Shown here: one piece after another, positions 24,301 through 32,246 of the stretch
How positions within the stretch are numbered: position 1 is the stretch's first letter
Layout of the letters: every line of letters starts with the position of its first letter
Assembly (NCBI GenBank): GCA_944383325.1
Contig: CALWPC010000013.1
Span: forward strand, 1-32,246
Reading direction: 5' to 3'
Source of the DNA: an uncultured Lachnospiraceae bacterium
GTDB taxonomy: Bacteria > Bacillota > Clostridia > Lachnospirales > Lachnospiraceae
DNA: 32,246 nt
Notes under the pieces: generated by a model
What the model was told of the DNA's origin: nothing
Databases searched by the model: none
Seen by the model: the letters and a program-made list of their open reading frames with translations, nothing else
Made by a program: the position numbers and the translations under genes

Positions 24301-24507
24301 AAGGAGGCCGGATTTGAGGTTACGGATAAAATTGTAGTTGCCGTAGACGGCACCGAGAAAGTGAACGCGGTTGTAGCGGAAGACGCCGCAGACATTTGCC
24401 GGGAGGTTATGGCCGAGCGCATGGAAGCATCTATCGCGGACGGATATTCAAGAGAATGGAATGTCAATGGCGAGCAGGTAACGATTACTGTAAAAAAATG
24501 TGAATAG
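21349..24507 (+). CDS. ileS: Isoleucyl-tRNA synthetase
   Basis: This 1052-residue class I synthetase charges tRNA-Ile. The catalytic HIGH motif is H55-IGH in ANGKPHIGHVLTR, and the second motif KMSKS begins at K603. The editing domain (about residues 190-390) includes TTPWTLPSN and GTGVVHIAPAFGEDD. Cys pairs in PYCPRCGTPL and RCPKCGKEM suggest metal sites within the body. The length, the PPTANGKPHIGH form and the lack of an obvious C-terminal zinc finger place it in the eukaryote-like (type 2) branch that includes mupirocin-insensitive enzymes. The SD aaggagg is strong. It is controlled by the T-box leader upstream. Confidence 0.97.
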   Translation: MYDKVSTNMNFVEREKKIEKFWEDQKIFEKSIENRKGCDTYTFYDGPPTANGKPHIGHVLTRVIKDMIPRYRTMKGYMVPRKAGWDTHGLPVELEVEKLLGLDGKEQIEEYGLAPFIDKCKESVWKYKGMWEDFSSTVGFWADMEHPYVTYDDNFIESEWWALKKIWEKKLLYKGFKIVPYCPRCGTPLSSHEVAQGYKDIKERSAVVRFRVKDEDAYILAWTTTPWTLPSNVALCVHPEECYVKVKAADGNIYYMAQALLDTVLGGLGDEASGVAAYEILETYTGRDLENKEYEPLFPFGCATVEQQHKKAFYVTCDTYVTLTDGTGVVHIAPAFGEDDANVGRIYDLPFVQLVDSKGQMTKETDWEGVFCKQADPMILEALENKGLLFSAPKFEHSYPHCWRCDTPLIYYARESWFIKMTAVRDDLIRNNNTINWIPESIGKGRFGDWLENVQDWGISRNRYWGTPLNVWECECGHQHAIGSKQELREMSDNCPEQIELHRPYIDAVTIRCPKCGKEMHRVPEVIDCWFDSGSMPFAQHHYPFENEELFREQFPAKFISEAVDQTRGWFYSLLAISTLIFNKAPYENVIVLGHVQDKDGQKMSKSKGNAVDPFEALEAFGADAIRWYFYINSAPWLPNRFHEDAVVEGQRKFMGTLWNTYAFFVLYANIDAFDPTKYALEYDQLPVMDKWLLSRLHSMVQSVDTNLENYRIPESARALQEFVDDMSNWYVRRSRERFWAKGMEQDKIHAYMTLYTALVTVAKAAAPMIPFMTEDIYQNLVRKVDAAAPESIHLCDFPKVREEYIDRELEASMDEVRKIVVMGRACRNTAGIKNRQPVGTIYVKAPFTLDHYFSDIICDELNVKKLVFQDDMRVFTSYTFKPQMRTVGPKYGKLLGAIKGALENLDGNAAMDELRESGEIKLALEGQDVVLSEDDLLIDRSQKEGFVVEQEGEISVVLDTALSDALLREGLMRELISKIQNMRKEAGFEVTDKIVVAVDGTEKVNAVVAEDAADICREVMAERMEASIADGYSREWNVNGEQVTITVKKCE

Positions 24508-24588
24508 ATCAAGGTTGATTTACGAAGGATACAAACAGAGCGGGCATTGATAGGACAGCAGATGCCGTCAAAAGAAGGGAGAACTGAT

Positions 24589-27060
24589 ATGGAGAGCAAG
24601 TATTTTGAAAAGGAGAATTTCAAGAAGCAGGTGACGGAGAATGTAAAGCTGTTGTTTCGCAAGTCGATCAAGGAGGCTTCGCAGCAGCAGATTTTTCAGG
24701 CGGTTGCCTATTCAGTAAAGGACGTTATTATTGATCAGTGGATGGCAAGCCAGGATGCGTTTGAAAAGCAGGATCCGAAGACGGTTTATTATATGTCGAT
24801 GGAATTTTTAATGGGACGTGCGCTTGGAAATAATCTGATCAATCTCTGCGCATATCAGGATGTGAAGGAGGCGCTTGATGAACTGGGCCTCGATCTGAAT
24901 ATTATCGAGGATCAGGAGCCGGACCCGGCGCTTGGAAACGGCGGTCTCGGCCGTTTGGCAGCATGTTTTCTTGATTCTCTGGCCACGCTTGGGTACTGTG
25001 CTTACGGCTGCGGAATTCGTTACCGCTACGGAATGTTCAAACAGAAAATTGAGGACGGCTATCAGGTGGAGGTGCCGGATAACTGGCTCAAGGACGGCAA
25101 TCCGTTTGAGCTTCGCCGGCCCGAATACTCGACCGAGGTTAAGTTCGGCGGATATGTAGATGTGGAAGTCGGGCCTGACGGCAACAACCGCTTTATTCAG
25201 AGAGATTATCAGTCGGTAATGGCCGTTCCTTATGATTTGCCGATTGTCGGCTACGGGAATAATGTGGTAGATACGCTTCGGATCTGGGATGCGGAGCCTG
25301 TCAACTGCTTCCAGTTGGATTCGTTTGACAAGGGAGATTATCAGAAGGCGGTTGAGCAGGAAAATCTTGCCCGCAATATTGTCGAAGTGCTCTATCCGAA
25401 CGATAATCACTATGCGGGTAAGGAGCTTCGCTTAAAGCAGCAGTATTTCTTTATTTCTGCAAGCGTGCAGACGGCAATCAAAAAGTATAAAGACAAGCAT
25501 GATGATCTGAAAAAACTGCATGAAAAGGTGACTTTCCAGCTCAATGATACGCACCCGACCGTAACGGTTGCCGAGCTGATGCGTATTCTTGTCGATGAGG
25601 AGGGCATGTGTTGGGAGGACGCATGGACTATTACGACAAAGACCTGCGCTTACACGAACCACACGATTATGGCGGAGGCGCTTGAGAAGTGGCCGATTGA
25701 GCTGTTTTCGAGACTGCTTCCCCGTATTTATCAGATTATTGAGGAGATTAACCGCCGTTTTGTCATTGAAATTGAGAAAAAGTATCCCGGCAATCAGGAG
25801 AAGATCCGCAAGATGGCGATTATTTATGACGGACAGGTCAAGATGGCGCATCTGGCGATCGCTGCGGGCTATTCGGTAAACGGTGTGGCGCGCCTGCACA
25901 CGGAAATTTTGGAAAAGCAGGAGCTCAAAGATTTTTATGAGATGATGCCTGAGAAGTTTAATAATAAGACGAACGGCATCACGCAGAGACGTTTTCTGCT
26001 TCACGGAAATCCGCTGCTTGCACAGTGGGTTACTGATCACATTGGAAGCGAGTGGATTACAGATCTGTCTCAGATTCATAAGCTTGCCATTTATGCGGAT
26101 GATGAGAAGGCGCAGAAAGAATTTATGAATATTAAATACCAGAATAAACTTCGTCTGGCAAAGTATATTCAGGAGCATAATGGCATTGAGGTCGATCCGC
26201 GCTCGATTTTTGACGTGCAGGTAAAGCGTCTGCATGAATATAAACGTCAGCTGTTAAATATTCTGCATGTCATGTATTTGTATAATAAGATTAAAGAACA
26301 TCCGGAAATGGAGTTTTATCCGAGAACATTTATTTTCGGGGCAAAGGCGGCAGCCGGTTATCGTCGCGCAAAGCTGACCATCAAGCTGATTAATTCGGTT
26401 GCGGATATTGTCAACAATGATCCGGCGATCAATAATAAGCTTAAAGTGGTATTTATTGAAAATTACCGCGTATCCAATGCCGAGCTGATTTTTGCCGCTG
26501 CGGACGTCAGCGAGCAGATTTCAACGGCAAGCAAGGAAGCATCGGGTACCGGCAATATGAAGTTTATGTTAAACGGTGCGCTCACGCTCGGGACAATGGA
26601 CGGCGCGAATGTAGAGATTGTTGAGGAAGTCGGAGATGACCATGCGTTCATTTTCGGTCTGTCATCGGATGAGGTGATTCAGTATGAAAATCACGGAGGC
26701 TATGATCCGATGGAGATCTTTAATAATGATCAGGATATTCGCCACGTGCTGATGCAGCTGATCAATGGCTTCTATGCACCCCGCGATCCGGAACTGTTCC
26801 GCGATCTGTATAATTCACTGCTGAATACAAAGAGCAGCGACCGCGCGGATACGTATTTCATTTTGAAAGATTTCCGTTCGTATGCCGAGGCGCAGGAGCG
26901 TGTGGAAGAGGCGTACAGAGATGAGGCGAGATGGGCGAAGAGCGCGATTCTCAATGTGGCATGCTGCGGCAAGTTTACATCCGACCGCACGATTCAGGAG
27001 TATGTCGATGAAATCTGGCATCTGGACAAAGTGACCGTGACCATGCCGGAGGAAGACTAG
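24589..27060 (+). CDS. glgP: Glycogen/maltodextrin phosphorylase
   Basis: This 823-residue cytosolic enzyme releases glucose-1-phosphate from alpha-1,4-glucans with phosphate. The PLP-binding motif EASGTGNMKFMLNGA carries Lys658. The N-terminal YYMSMEFLMGRALGNN and LGNGGLGRLAACFLDS and the middle RRFLLHGNPLL and VKRLHEYKRQLLNILH segments are family hallmarks. The length is typical. The ATG at 24589 follows aaggga; an in-frame start at 24547 has no SD. It is 81 bases after ileS with no clear terminator between, so read-through is possible. No other glycogen gene is in the window. Confidence 0.96.
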   Translation: MESKYFEKENFKKQVTENVKLLFRKSIKEASQQQIFQAVAYSVKDVIIDQWMASQDAFEKQDPKTVYYMSMEFLMGRALGNNLINLCAYQDVKEALDELGLDLNIIEDQEPDPALGNGGLGRLAACFLDSLATLGYCAYGCGIRYRYGMFKQKIEDGYQVEVPDNWLKDGNPFELRRPEYSTEVKFGGYVDVEVGPDGNNRFIQRDYQSVMAVPYDLPIVGYGNNVVDTLRIWDAEPVNCFQLDSFDKGDYQKAVEQENLARNIVEVLYPNDNHYAGKELRLKQQYFFISASVQTAIKKYKDKHDDLKKLHEKVTFQLNDTHPTVTVAELMRILVDEEGMCWEDAWTITTKTCAYTNHTIMAEALEKWPIELFSRLLPRIYQIIEEINRRFVIEIEKKYPGNQEKIRKMAIIYDGQVKMAHLAIAAGYSVNGVARLHTEILEKQELKDFYEMMPEKFNNKTNGITQRRFLLHGNPLLAQWVTDHIGSEWITDLSQIHKLAIYADDEKAQKEFMNIKYQNKLRLAKYIQEHNGIEVDPRSIFDVQVKRLHEYKRQLLNILHVMYLYNKIKEHPEMEFYPRTFIFGAKAAAGYRRAKLTIKLINSVADIVNNDPAINNKLKVVFIENYRVSNAELIFAAADVSEQISTASKEASGTGNMKFMLNGALTLGTMDGANVEIVEEVGDDHAFIFGLSSDEVIQYENHGGYDPMEIFNNDQDIRHVLMQLINGFYAPRDPELFRDLYNSLLNTKSSDRADTYFILKDFRSYAEAQERVEEAYRDEARWAKSAILNVACCGKFTSDRTIQEYVDEIWHLDKVTVTMPEED

Positions 27061-27104
27061 TCCTGGAGAGGTGTTTGGGCTAGCACCAATTTGTGAAATG
27101 GAAA

Positions 27105-27146
27105 AGGGACCACCCAGGCTTTTTGGAGCCTGAGAGGTCCTTTTTT
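27105..27146. terminator. Terminator after glgP
   Basis: GGGACC and CCAGGCT pair with AGCCTG and GGTCC in one long stem with a short loop around ttttgg, followed by six T bases (27141-27146). On the minus strand it ends in CTTTTCC and could back up mutS2 termination. A separate inverted repeat gactgacc/ggtcagtc (27168-27215) overlaps the mutS2 stop. Confidence 0.88.
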
Positions 27147-27209
27147 GCATCATACGAAAGTCTTTCGGACTGACCGATGATAGAAAATCTTCGTGCAGGA
27201 TGAAAGAGG

Positions 27210-29585
27210 TCAGTCTTTGAATTCGACAATAGTTACGCCGGTGTCCCCTTCGCCAAATACGCCGAGACGAAAACTTTTTACGTATTTGAGTGTTTTCAGG
27301 TGACGGTGCACGGCATTTTTCAGGGCGCCGGTACCTTTCCCGTGAACGACGCGCACCTGCCCCAGATGTGCGAGGTAAGCGTCGTCGAGATATTTGTCAA
27401 GCCTTGGGAGCGCTTCGTCCACCGTATCGCCGATCAGGTTGATTTCTGCGGAGATGGCCGCCGCTTTTCCAAGGCCGTAGGTGCTTTTTTTTGCGGCGGG
27501 TTCCGGTTTGGGAGCCGCAAGCACCTCAATGTCTTTGACGTTGACCTGCGAACGGAGCGGCCCCATCTGCACATAGAGATCTCCGCGTGTATTGGGAAGC
27601 GTGCTGATCGTTCCGGTTGTGTTCAGCGTCAGCACGCGCACGGTCGCTCCGATCTCAATTTCTTTTTTGCCGTGTGTGCGCTGTCTGGCTGCCGGAGCAT
27701 GTTTTTGCGCCGCCTTGTCCAGAGTGTTCATTGTCTCGCGCAGCGCCGAGCGGTTCTGTTCCATTTCCCGGATGGAGAGACCCTCCGCGCCGTATTTTTG
27801 AAATTTTTTAATCGTTTCGTCGGCGTAGGCCTTGGCATCCGCAAGAATTTTGCGGGCTTCAGAGTTGGCGTCACGTATGATCTGCTCACGCCGGGAGGAT
27901 AACTTTTCCTGCGATTGTTCCAGTTTGGCCCGCAGCGCTTCGATTTCTTTTTTATGGGCGTTCATTTCCTCCTGATCGCGCTCGATTGCCGCGCGCCTCG
28001 TTTCCAGGTCGGCAATCAAATCTTCCAGGCTTTCCTCCTGCGCGGACAGATGCTGCCGCGCATTTTCGATTAAAGGTTCCGGAAGACCAAGTTTCAGGGA
28101 AATGGCAAATGCATTGCTCTTTCCGGGCACACCGATTAACAGCCGGTAGGTCGGAGAGAGTGTCGCGACGTCAAATTCACAGCAGGCATTTTCAATGTGC
28201 GGCGTCGTCAGCGCGAATACTTTCAGCTCGCTGTAGTGCGTGGTTGCCATCGTGCACACCTTTCTGTTATGAAGATGGCTGAGAATCGACATGGCAAGAG
28301 CCGCGCCCTCGGTCGGATCGGTTCCGGCACACAGCTCGTCGAACAGCACGAGCGACCGGTGATCGGCGTGGCGCAAAATGTGGACAATGTTGGTCATGTG
28401 GGAGGAAAATGTGGATAAACTTTGTTCAATGCTCTGTTCGTCTCCGATGTCTGCGAATACGTCGGTAAACACGGAAAGCGCCGAGCGGTCAAGCGCCGGT
28501 ATATGAAGACCGGCCTGACCCATCAGCGTGAACAGACCGACGGTCTTTAGTGATACCGTTTTTCCTCCGGTGTTGGGGCCGGTGATAATGAGTTGGTCAA
28601 ATTCTTCACCGAGCCGGATGTCGATCGGGACAACCTTTTTGGGGTCGAGCAGCGGGTGCCGGCCTTTTCGTATGCGGATGCGTCCTTCGGTATTGAACTG
28701 CGGAACCGTGGCGTTTTGCTCTTTGGCAAGAACTGCTTTTGCAAAAATAAAATCAAGCGTGGTCACCGCCTCAAAGGTGGCGCGGATTTGTTCGGTGTAG
28801 GCGGCGGCTTCCAGGCTCAGATTTTTGAGAATCGTTTCAATTTCTTCCTGTTCTTTCGAGTGAAGCTCTGCAATATCGTTGTTGAGCTTTACGATCGCCA
28901 TCGGTTCAATAAACAGTGTAGACCCAGAACCGGACTGATCGTGAATCATGCCGTTGATCTGTGAGCGGTATTCCGATTTGACAGGAAGACAATAACGGCC
29001 GTTGCGCATTGTGATGACCGCGTCCTGCAGGTAGCTGCGCGTCGAGGGGTTGGCTACCATGCTGTTTAGCTGCGTATGGATCTGCTCCTGCGTCTGTTTT
29101 TGTTTTTTTCGAAGCTGTTTTAACAGCGGACTGGCGTCATCCGCCATTTCCTCTTCGGAAATAATGCAGCGGCGAATCTCATTGGCGAGAGGCGTCAGCG
29201 GCGAGATGGCTGAAAATAGATCGGTAAGCGAGTCGTTTGCCGCCTCGGCGTCGGTGCGTTCGCTGCGTGAGTAGGCTTTGATGCGGTTTGCATTTTCCAG
29301 GAGAGAACCGAGCGCAAGCAATTCGCCGGCGGTCAGAACGCTTTCGATTTCTAATCTGCGAATGGACGGCCGTATATCGTGAATGCCGTAAAATGCAAGA
29401 CTCCCTTTCTGAAAAATGCGATTCAGGGCATCGTTTGTTTCCCGCTGCGCCTGTTGAATGTCGTGCAGATCGGTCATCGGCGCAAGCGCGGCGCAGCGCT
29501 CCTTCGCAGGCGCAGAGAATGCGTGTGAAGTCAGCTGTTCAATAATTTTATGATATTCTAAAACGCGCAGGGTTTTTTTGTTCAT
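27210..29585 (-). CDS. mutS2: MutS2 family ATPase with C-terminal Smr domain
   Basis: This 791-residue protein has an N-terminal clamp/lever region, a MutS-type ATPase core with Walker A GPNTGGKT and Walker B LVLFDELCAGTD, a long coiled coil (about 510-620), a KOW-like segment, and a C-terminal Smr domain (LIGDTVDEALPRL, then VVHGKGTGALKNAV). It lacks the MutS mismatch-recognition domain. Bacterial MutS2 has been linked to suppression of recombination and, in Bacillus, to splitting collided ribosomes. The ATG at 29585 is preceded by AAAGAGG; an upstream in-frame start at 29615 has no better SD. It is transcribed alone, divergent from yhaM. Confidence 0.95.
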   Translation of the reverse strand: MNKKTLRVLEYHKIIEQLTSHAFSAPAKERCAALAPMTDLHDIQQAQRETNDALNRIFQKGSLAFYGIHDIRPSIRRLEIESVLTAGELLALGSLLENANRIKAYSRSERTDAEAANDSLTDLFSAISPLTPLANEIRRCIISEEEMADDASPLLKQLRKKQKQTQEQIHTQLNSMVANPSTRSYLQDAVITMRNGRYCLPVKSEYRSQINGMIHDQSGSGSTLFIEPMAIVKLNNDIAELHSKEQEEIETILKNLSLEAAAYTEQIRATFEAVTTLDFIFAKAVLAKEQNATVPQFNTEGRIRIRKGRHPLLDPKKVVPIDIRLGEEFDQLIITGPNTGGKTVSLKTVGLFTLMGQAGLHIPALDRSALSVFTDVFADIGDEQSIEQSLSTFSSHMTNIVHILRHADHRSLVLFDELCAGTDPTEGAALAMSILSHLHNRKVCTMATTHYSELKVFALTTPHIENACCEFDVATLSPTYRLLIGVPGKSNAFAISLKLGLPEPLIENARQHLSAQEESLEDLIADLETRRAAIERDQEEMNAHKKEIEALRAKLEQSQEKLSSRREQIIRDANSEARKILADAKAYADETIKKFQKYGAEGLSIREMEQNRSALRETMNTLDKAAQKHAPAARQRTHGKKEIEIGATVRVLTLNTTGTISTLPNTRGDLYVQMGPLRSQVNVKDIEVLAAPKPEPAAKKSTYGLGKAAAISAEINLIGDTVDEALPRLDKYLDDAYLAHLGQVRVVHGKGTGALKNAVHRHLKTLKYVKSFRLGVFGEGDTGVTIVEFKD

Positions 29586-29641
29586 ATGGAACCTCTTTCT
29601 CTCTCGAAGCGGCATAGATCCGATTTTTTCGAGGAATGTTC

Positions 29642-29684
29642 TTTACTACGTTTTTATTATAAACTATAATAAAATAAATGAAAA
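29642..29684. promoter_or_regulatory. Overlapping divergent promoters of mutS2 and yhaM
   Basis: On the plus strand TTTACT (29642-29647) and TATAAT (29665-29670) are spaced by 17 bases and point to yhaM. On the minus strand TTTTCA (29684-29679) and TATAAT (29661-29656) are also spaced by 17 bases and point to mutS2. The two -10 boxes are only four bases apart, so polymerase could occupy only one at a time. Confidence 0.5.
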
Positions 29685-29753
29685 TCTTTTTTTGATGCAA
29701 GGATAATGCGCGCTGTTTGACAGGCAACGGCAGCGGGCAGGTGGAGGATGATT

Positions 29754-30704
29754 ATGAAGTATATTGAGCTATTTCGCGAAGGCGACCGAATTAATGATGT
29801 GTATATGTGCAAAAGTAAGCAGTCGCTTCTCACAAAAAATGGGAAACCATATGAGAGTGTGATTTTGCAGGATAAGACCGGAACGGTGGATGGAAAGATC
29901 TGGGAACCGGGGTCGATGGGAATTGATGAGTTTGACGCTATGGATTATGTGCAGATCAGCGCCGATGTGACAAGCTTTCAGGGACAGCTTCAGCTGAATA
30001 TCAAGCGGGTGAGGAAATGCCGGGAAGGGGAATACGACCCGAAGGAGTATCTGCCGGTCAGCGAAAAGAGCGCGGAAGAAATGTACGCGCAGCTGATGGG
30101 ACTGCTCGGTGGCGTGAAAAATGTGTATTTGCAGCAGCTGATTCAGAGTTTTTTCGGGGAGGATGATTTTCGCAAGCTGTTCTGTTTTCATTCTGCCGCA
30201 AAGAGTGTTCATCATGGGTTTGTCGGCGGACTTTTGGAGCATACGCTCAGCGTAGTGCGGCTGTGCGATTATTTTTCAGCGACATATCCGATTATTAATC
30301 GTGATTTGCTGCTCACCGCCGCCGCTTTTCACGATATTGGCAAGCTGAGAGAGCTCTCGCCGTTTCCGAGTAATGATTATACGGATGAAGGACAGTTATT
30401 AGGTCATATTGTGATTGGCACAATGTGGGTGAAAGAGCATGTTGCCGGAATCGAAGGCTTTCCGGCGAGTCTTGAGGCAGAGCTTGCGCATTGTATTTTG
30501 TCGCACCACGGGGAGTTAGAGTATGGTTCGCCGAAGAAGCCGGCCATTATCGAGGCGGTGGCGCTCAATCTTGCGGATAATGCGGACGCCAAGTTGGAGA
30601 TGATGAAAGAGGCGTTGGAAAATGCGGGAGTGTCGGGCAGTTGGTTAGGTTACAATCGTCTGTTTGAGTCTAATATCAGAAGAACGGGAAAGGATTATGA
30701 GTAA
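29754..30704 (+). CDS. yhaM: 3'-5' exoribonuclease YhaM family (OB fold plus HD domain)
   Basis: This 316-residue protein has nearly the length of Bacillus YhaM. The first 95 residues form an OB-fold nucleic-acid-binding domain (SVILQDKTGTVDGKIW, then FQGQLQLNIKRVR). The rest is an HD hydrolase domain with HHGFVGGLLEHT and the metal-binding H193-D194 in AAFHDIGKL, then ILSHHGELEYGSPKKP. The family trims RNA, and also single-stranded DNA, from the 3' end. The ATG at 29754 lies six bases after ggagg; the in-frame ATG at 29748 abuts the SD and is unlikely. It overlaps rlmD by eight bases. Confidence 0.92.
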   Translation: MKYIELFREGDRINDVYMCKSKQSLLTKNGKPYESVILQDKTGTVDGKIWEPGSMGIDEFDAMDYVQISADVTSFQGQLQLNIKRVRKCREGEYDPKEYLPVSEKSAEEMYAQLMGLLGGVKNVYLQQLIQSFFGEDDFRKLFCFHSAAKSVHHGFVGGLLEHTLSVVRLCDYFSATYPIINRDLLLTAAAFHDIGKLRELSPFPSNDYTDEGQLLGHIVIGTMWVKEHVAGIEGFPASLEAELAHCILSHHGELEYGSPKKPAIIEAVALNLADNADAKLEMMKEALENAGVSGSWLGYNRLFESNIRRTGKDYE

Positions 30705-32246
30705 ACGATTAAAAAAAGAAGAGCCGCAGCTTCAGAAAAATGACTGCTGTACGGTTGTTATTGAAGATATGAGTGCAAATGGAGAGGGTATAGGCAAATA
30801 TTGCGGCTATACCCTTTTTGTCAAGGATGCGGTGATCGGAGACGAGGCTCTGGTCAGAGTTACGCGCGCCAAGAAGCAGTATGGTTACGCCCGGCTAGAG
30901 CAGCTGATTACGCCGTCAAAAAATCGTGTAGAAGCGGTGTGCGAGCATCATAAGCGGTGCGGCGGGTGCCAGATTCAGGCGCTTGCCTATGAACAGCAGT
31001 TGATGTTTAAGAGGAATAAAATTGAGAACAATCTTCGCCGTCTCGGCGGCCTGGATGTGAGAGTGGAAACGATGGTTGGCATGGAGCAGCCGTTTTATTA
31101 CCGCAATAAAACGCAAATTCCGTTTGGCCGAAACAAAGAGGGGAAAATTGTCGCCGGGTTTTATGCGGGGCGCACGCATTCGATTGTGGATTGCGAGGAC
31201 TGCGCGCTTGCGGCTCCGGTGACGGGAGAGATTGTCCGCCGCATAAAACGGTTTATGGAAGAGTGCTCCGTGGAGCCCTATGATGAGCGAACCGGACAGG
31301 GCATCGTTCGCCATTCGCTTATTCGCACCGGTTGGTATACGGGGCAGATTATGGTGTGCATTGTGATCAATGCAGATCGGCTGCCGCGGCAGGAGCGTCT
31401 GGTACAGTCGCTGTCGCGTGTGGACGGGATGACGTCTATTTCGCTGAGCATTAATAAGGAAAATACGAATGTAGTCATGGGAAATGAGGTGCGAACGATT
31501 TGGGGCTCGGAGGTCATCACGGATCGGTTGGAGGATTTGACGTTCGCTATTTCTCCACTGTCTTTTTTTCAGGTCAATACGCGGCAGGCGGAACGGCTGT
31601 ATCAGAAAGCGCTTGAGTTTGCAGGGCTGACCGGAACGGAGACGGTCTGGGATTTGTATTGTGGAATCGGGACGATTTCTCTTTTTCTGGCGCGCAGGGC
31701 ACGCCAGGTTTACGGAGTCGAGGTTGTGCCGCAGGCCATTGAGGATGCCAATGCCAATGCAAGGCGCAATGGTATTTCTAATGTGGAGTTTTTTGTGGGT
31801 AAGGCCGAGGAGGTGTTGCCCCGAAAGCGGAAAAACGAGGGCGTCTGTGCGGACGTTATTGTGGTGGATCCTCCGCGGAAGGGCTGTGATGAGGAGCTGC
31901 TGCGCACGATTGTTGAGATGGAGCCGGATCGTGTCGTGTATGTCAGCTGTGATTCGGCCACGCTCGCCAGAGATTTGAAATTTCTGACCGGAGCGGGGTA
32001 TGAGGTGAAGCGGTGCGCCGGTGTGGATTTATTTGGGATGACGGTGCATGTGGAGACGGTGGTAATGCTTTCCCACAAAAAACCCGACAGTCATATCAAT
32101 GTAAAAGTCGAGTTTGGCGAGGGAGAGGGCAAAGTGCCGTTAAAGGCTATTTCTGAAAGAGCAGAAGCCTACAAGCTGAAAGAACGAGTTACCTATAAGA
32201 TGATAAAGGAGTACATAGAAGCAAAATACGGCTTCAAAGTACATAC
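30697..32246 (+). CDS. rlmD: 23S rRNA (uracil-5-)-methyltransferase RlmD family with C-terminal extension, 3' end outside window
   Basis: At least 516 residues are visible. A TRAM domain (about 15-72) is followed by the iron-sulfur Cys cluster C82, C88, C91 in CEHHKRCGGCQ and a later Cys in VDCEDCAL. The SAM-binding motif is WDLYCGIGTISL, then VVDPPRKG, and the catalytic Cys418 is in YVSCDSATLARDL. The family methylates C5 of a 23S rRNA uridine (U1939 in E. coli for RlmD). After the domain end VVMLSHKKP (about 459) there is an extra module rich in charged residues (VKVEFGEGEGKVPLKAISE and on) that the E. coli enzyme lacks. It overlaps yhaM by eight bases, so the two are cotranscribed. Which uridine is methylated cannot be told. 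Confidence 0.9.
   Translation, partial: MSKRLKKEEPQLQKNDCCTVVIEDMSANGEGIGKYCGYTLFVKDAVIGDEALVRVTRAKKQYGYARLEQLITPSKNRVEAVCEHHKRCGGCQIQALAYEQQLMFKRNKIENNLRRLGGLDVRVETMVGMEQPFYYRNKTQIPFGRNKEGKIVAGFYAGRTHSIVDCEDCALAAPVTGEIVRRIKRFMEECSVEPYDERTGQGIVRHSLIRTGWYTGQIMVCIVINADRLPRQERLVQSLSRVDGMTSISLSINKENTNVVMGNEVRTIWGSEVITDRLEDLTFAISPLSFFQVNTRQAERLYQKALEFAGLTGTETVWDLYCGIGTISLFLARRARQVYGVEVVPQAIEDANANARRNGISNVEFFVGKAEEVLPRKRKNEGVCADVIVVDPPRKGCDEELLRTIVEMEPDRVVYVSCDSATLARDLKFLTGAGYEVKRCAGVDLFGMTVHVETVVMLSHKKPDSHINVKVEFGEGEGKVPLKAISERAEAYKLKERVTYKMIKEYIEAKYGFKVH

Noticed and set aside
1-32246. CRISPR arrays, tRNA or rRNA genes
   Set aside because: No regularly spaced direct repeats and no tRNA- or rRNA-like sequence were seen on either strand by eye.

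Overview
The window looks like the chromosome of a low-to-mid GC Clostridia, most likely a Lachnospiraceae-type gut anaerobe. This is inferred from content: an Ile-type T-box in front of ileS, MutS2, a YhaM-type exonuclease, an RlmD with a clostridial-style C-terminal extension, strong SD sequences and a class I cyclic di-GMP (GEMM-I) riboswitch. Strain or species cannot be read from the sequence.

The left 19 kb is an accessory, signalling-rich block. It starts with the 5' end of an IS3-type transposase (1-64, minus). A membrane hybrid histidine kinase with two receiver domains follows (262-2832, plus). Next come three minus-strand genes: a REC-HD-GYP phosphodiesterase (4694-5803), a stand-alone Hpt protein one base after it (4339-4692), and a membrane GGDEF protein (2982-4130). 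Kinase, Hpt and REC-HD-GYP supply all parts of a phosphorelay ending in c-di-GMP breakdown. A secreted or membrane-anchored barrel-like protein (6174-7433) and a second membrane PAS-GGDEF cyclase (7741-9420) follow on the plus strand.

The central find is at 9281-9402: a GEMM-I c-di-GMP aptamer whose 3' edge runs into an intrinsic terminator. Directly behind it is a tight plus-strand operon of eight genes: VTC-domain protein (9417), DUF4956 membrane protein (10129), CotH-family kinase (10854), membrane-anchored glycoside hydrolase-like protein with a CBM9-like tail (12343), membrane-anchored HEAT-repeat protein (14619), processive family-2 glycosyltransferase (15719), a 44-residue basic protein (17139), and a membrane protein with a degenerate GGDEF and an apparently intact EAL domain (17263-19113). 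My reading is a c-di-GMP-switched exopolysaccharide or cell-surface glycan system that carries a phosphate-handling module (VTC, DUF4956, CotH) and its own c-di-GMP-degrading brake. It is not a standard Bcs, Pel or Pga operon.

From about 19.2 kb to the end the genes are housekeeping and codon use changes visibly (GCG, CCG and ACG become common): nicotinate phosphoribosyltransferase (19206-20681, minus), a strong promoter plus T-box leader (20801-21104), a hairpin-rich repeat-like stretch (21101-21330), ileS (21349-24507), glycogen phosphorylase (24589-27060), mutS2 (27210-29585, minus), yhaM (29754-30704) and rlmD (30697 to the window edge).
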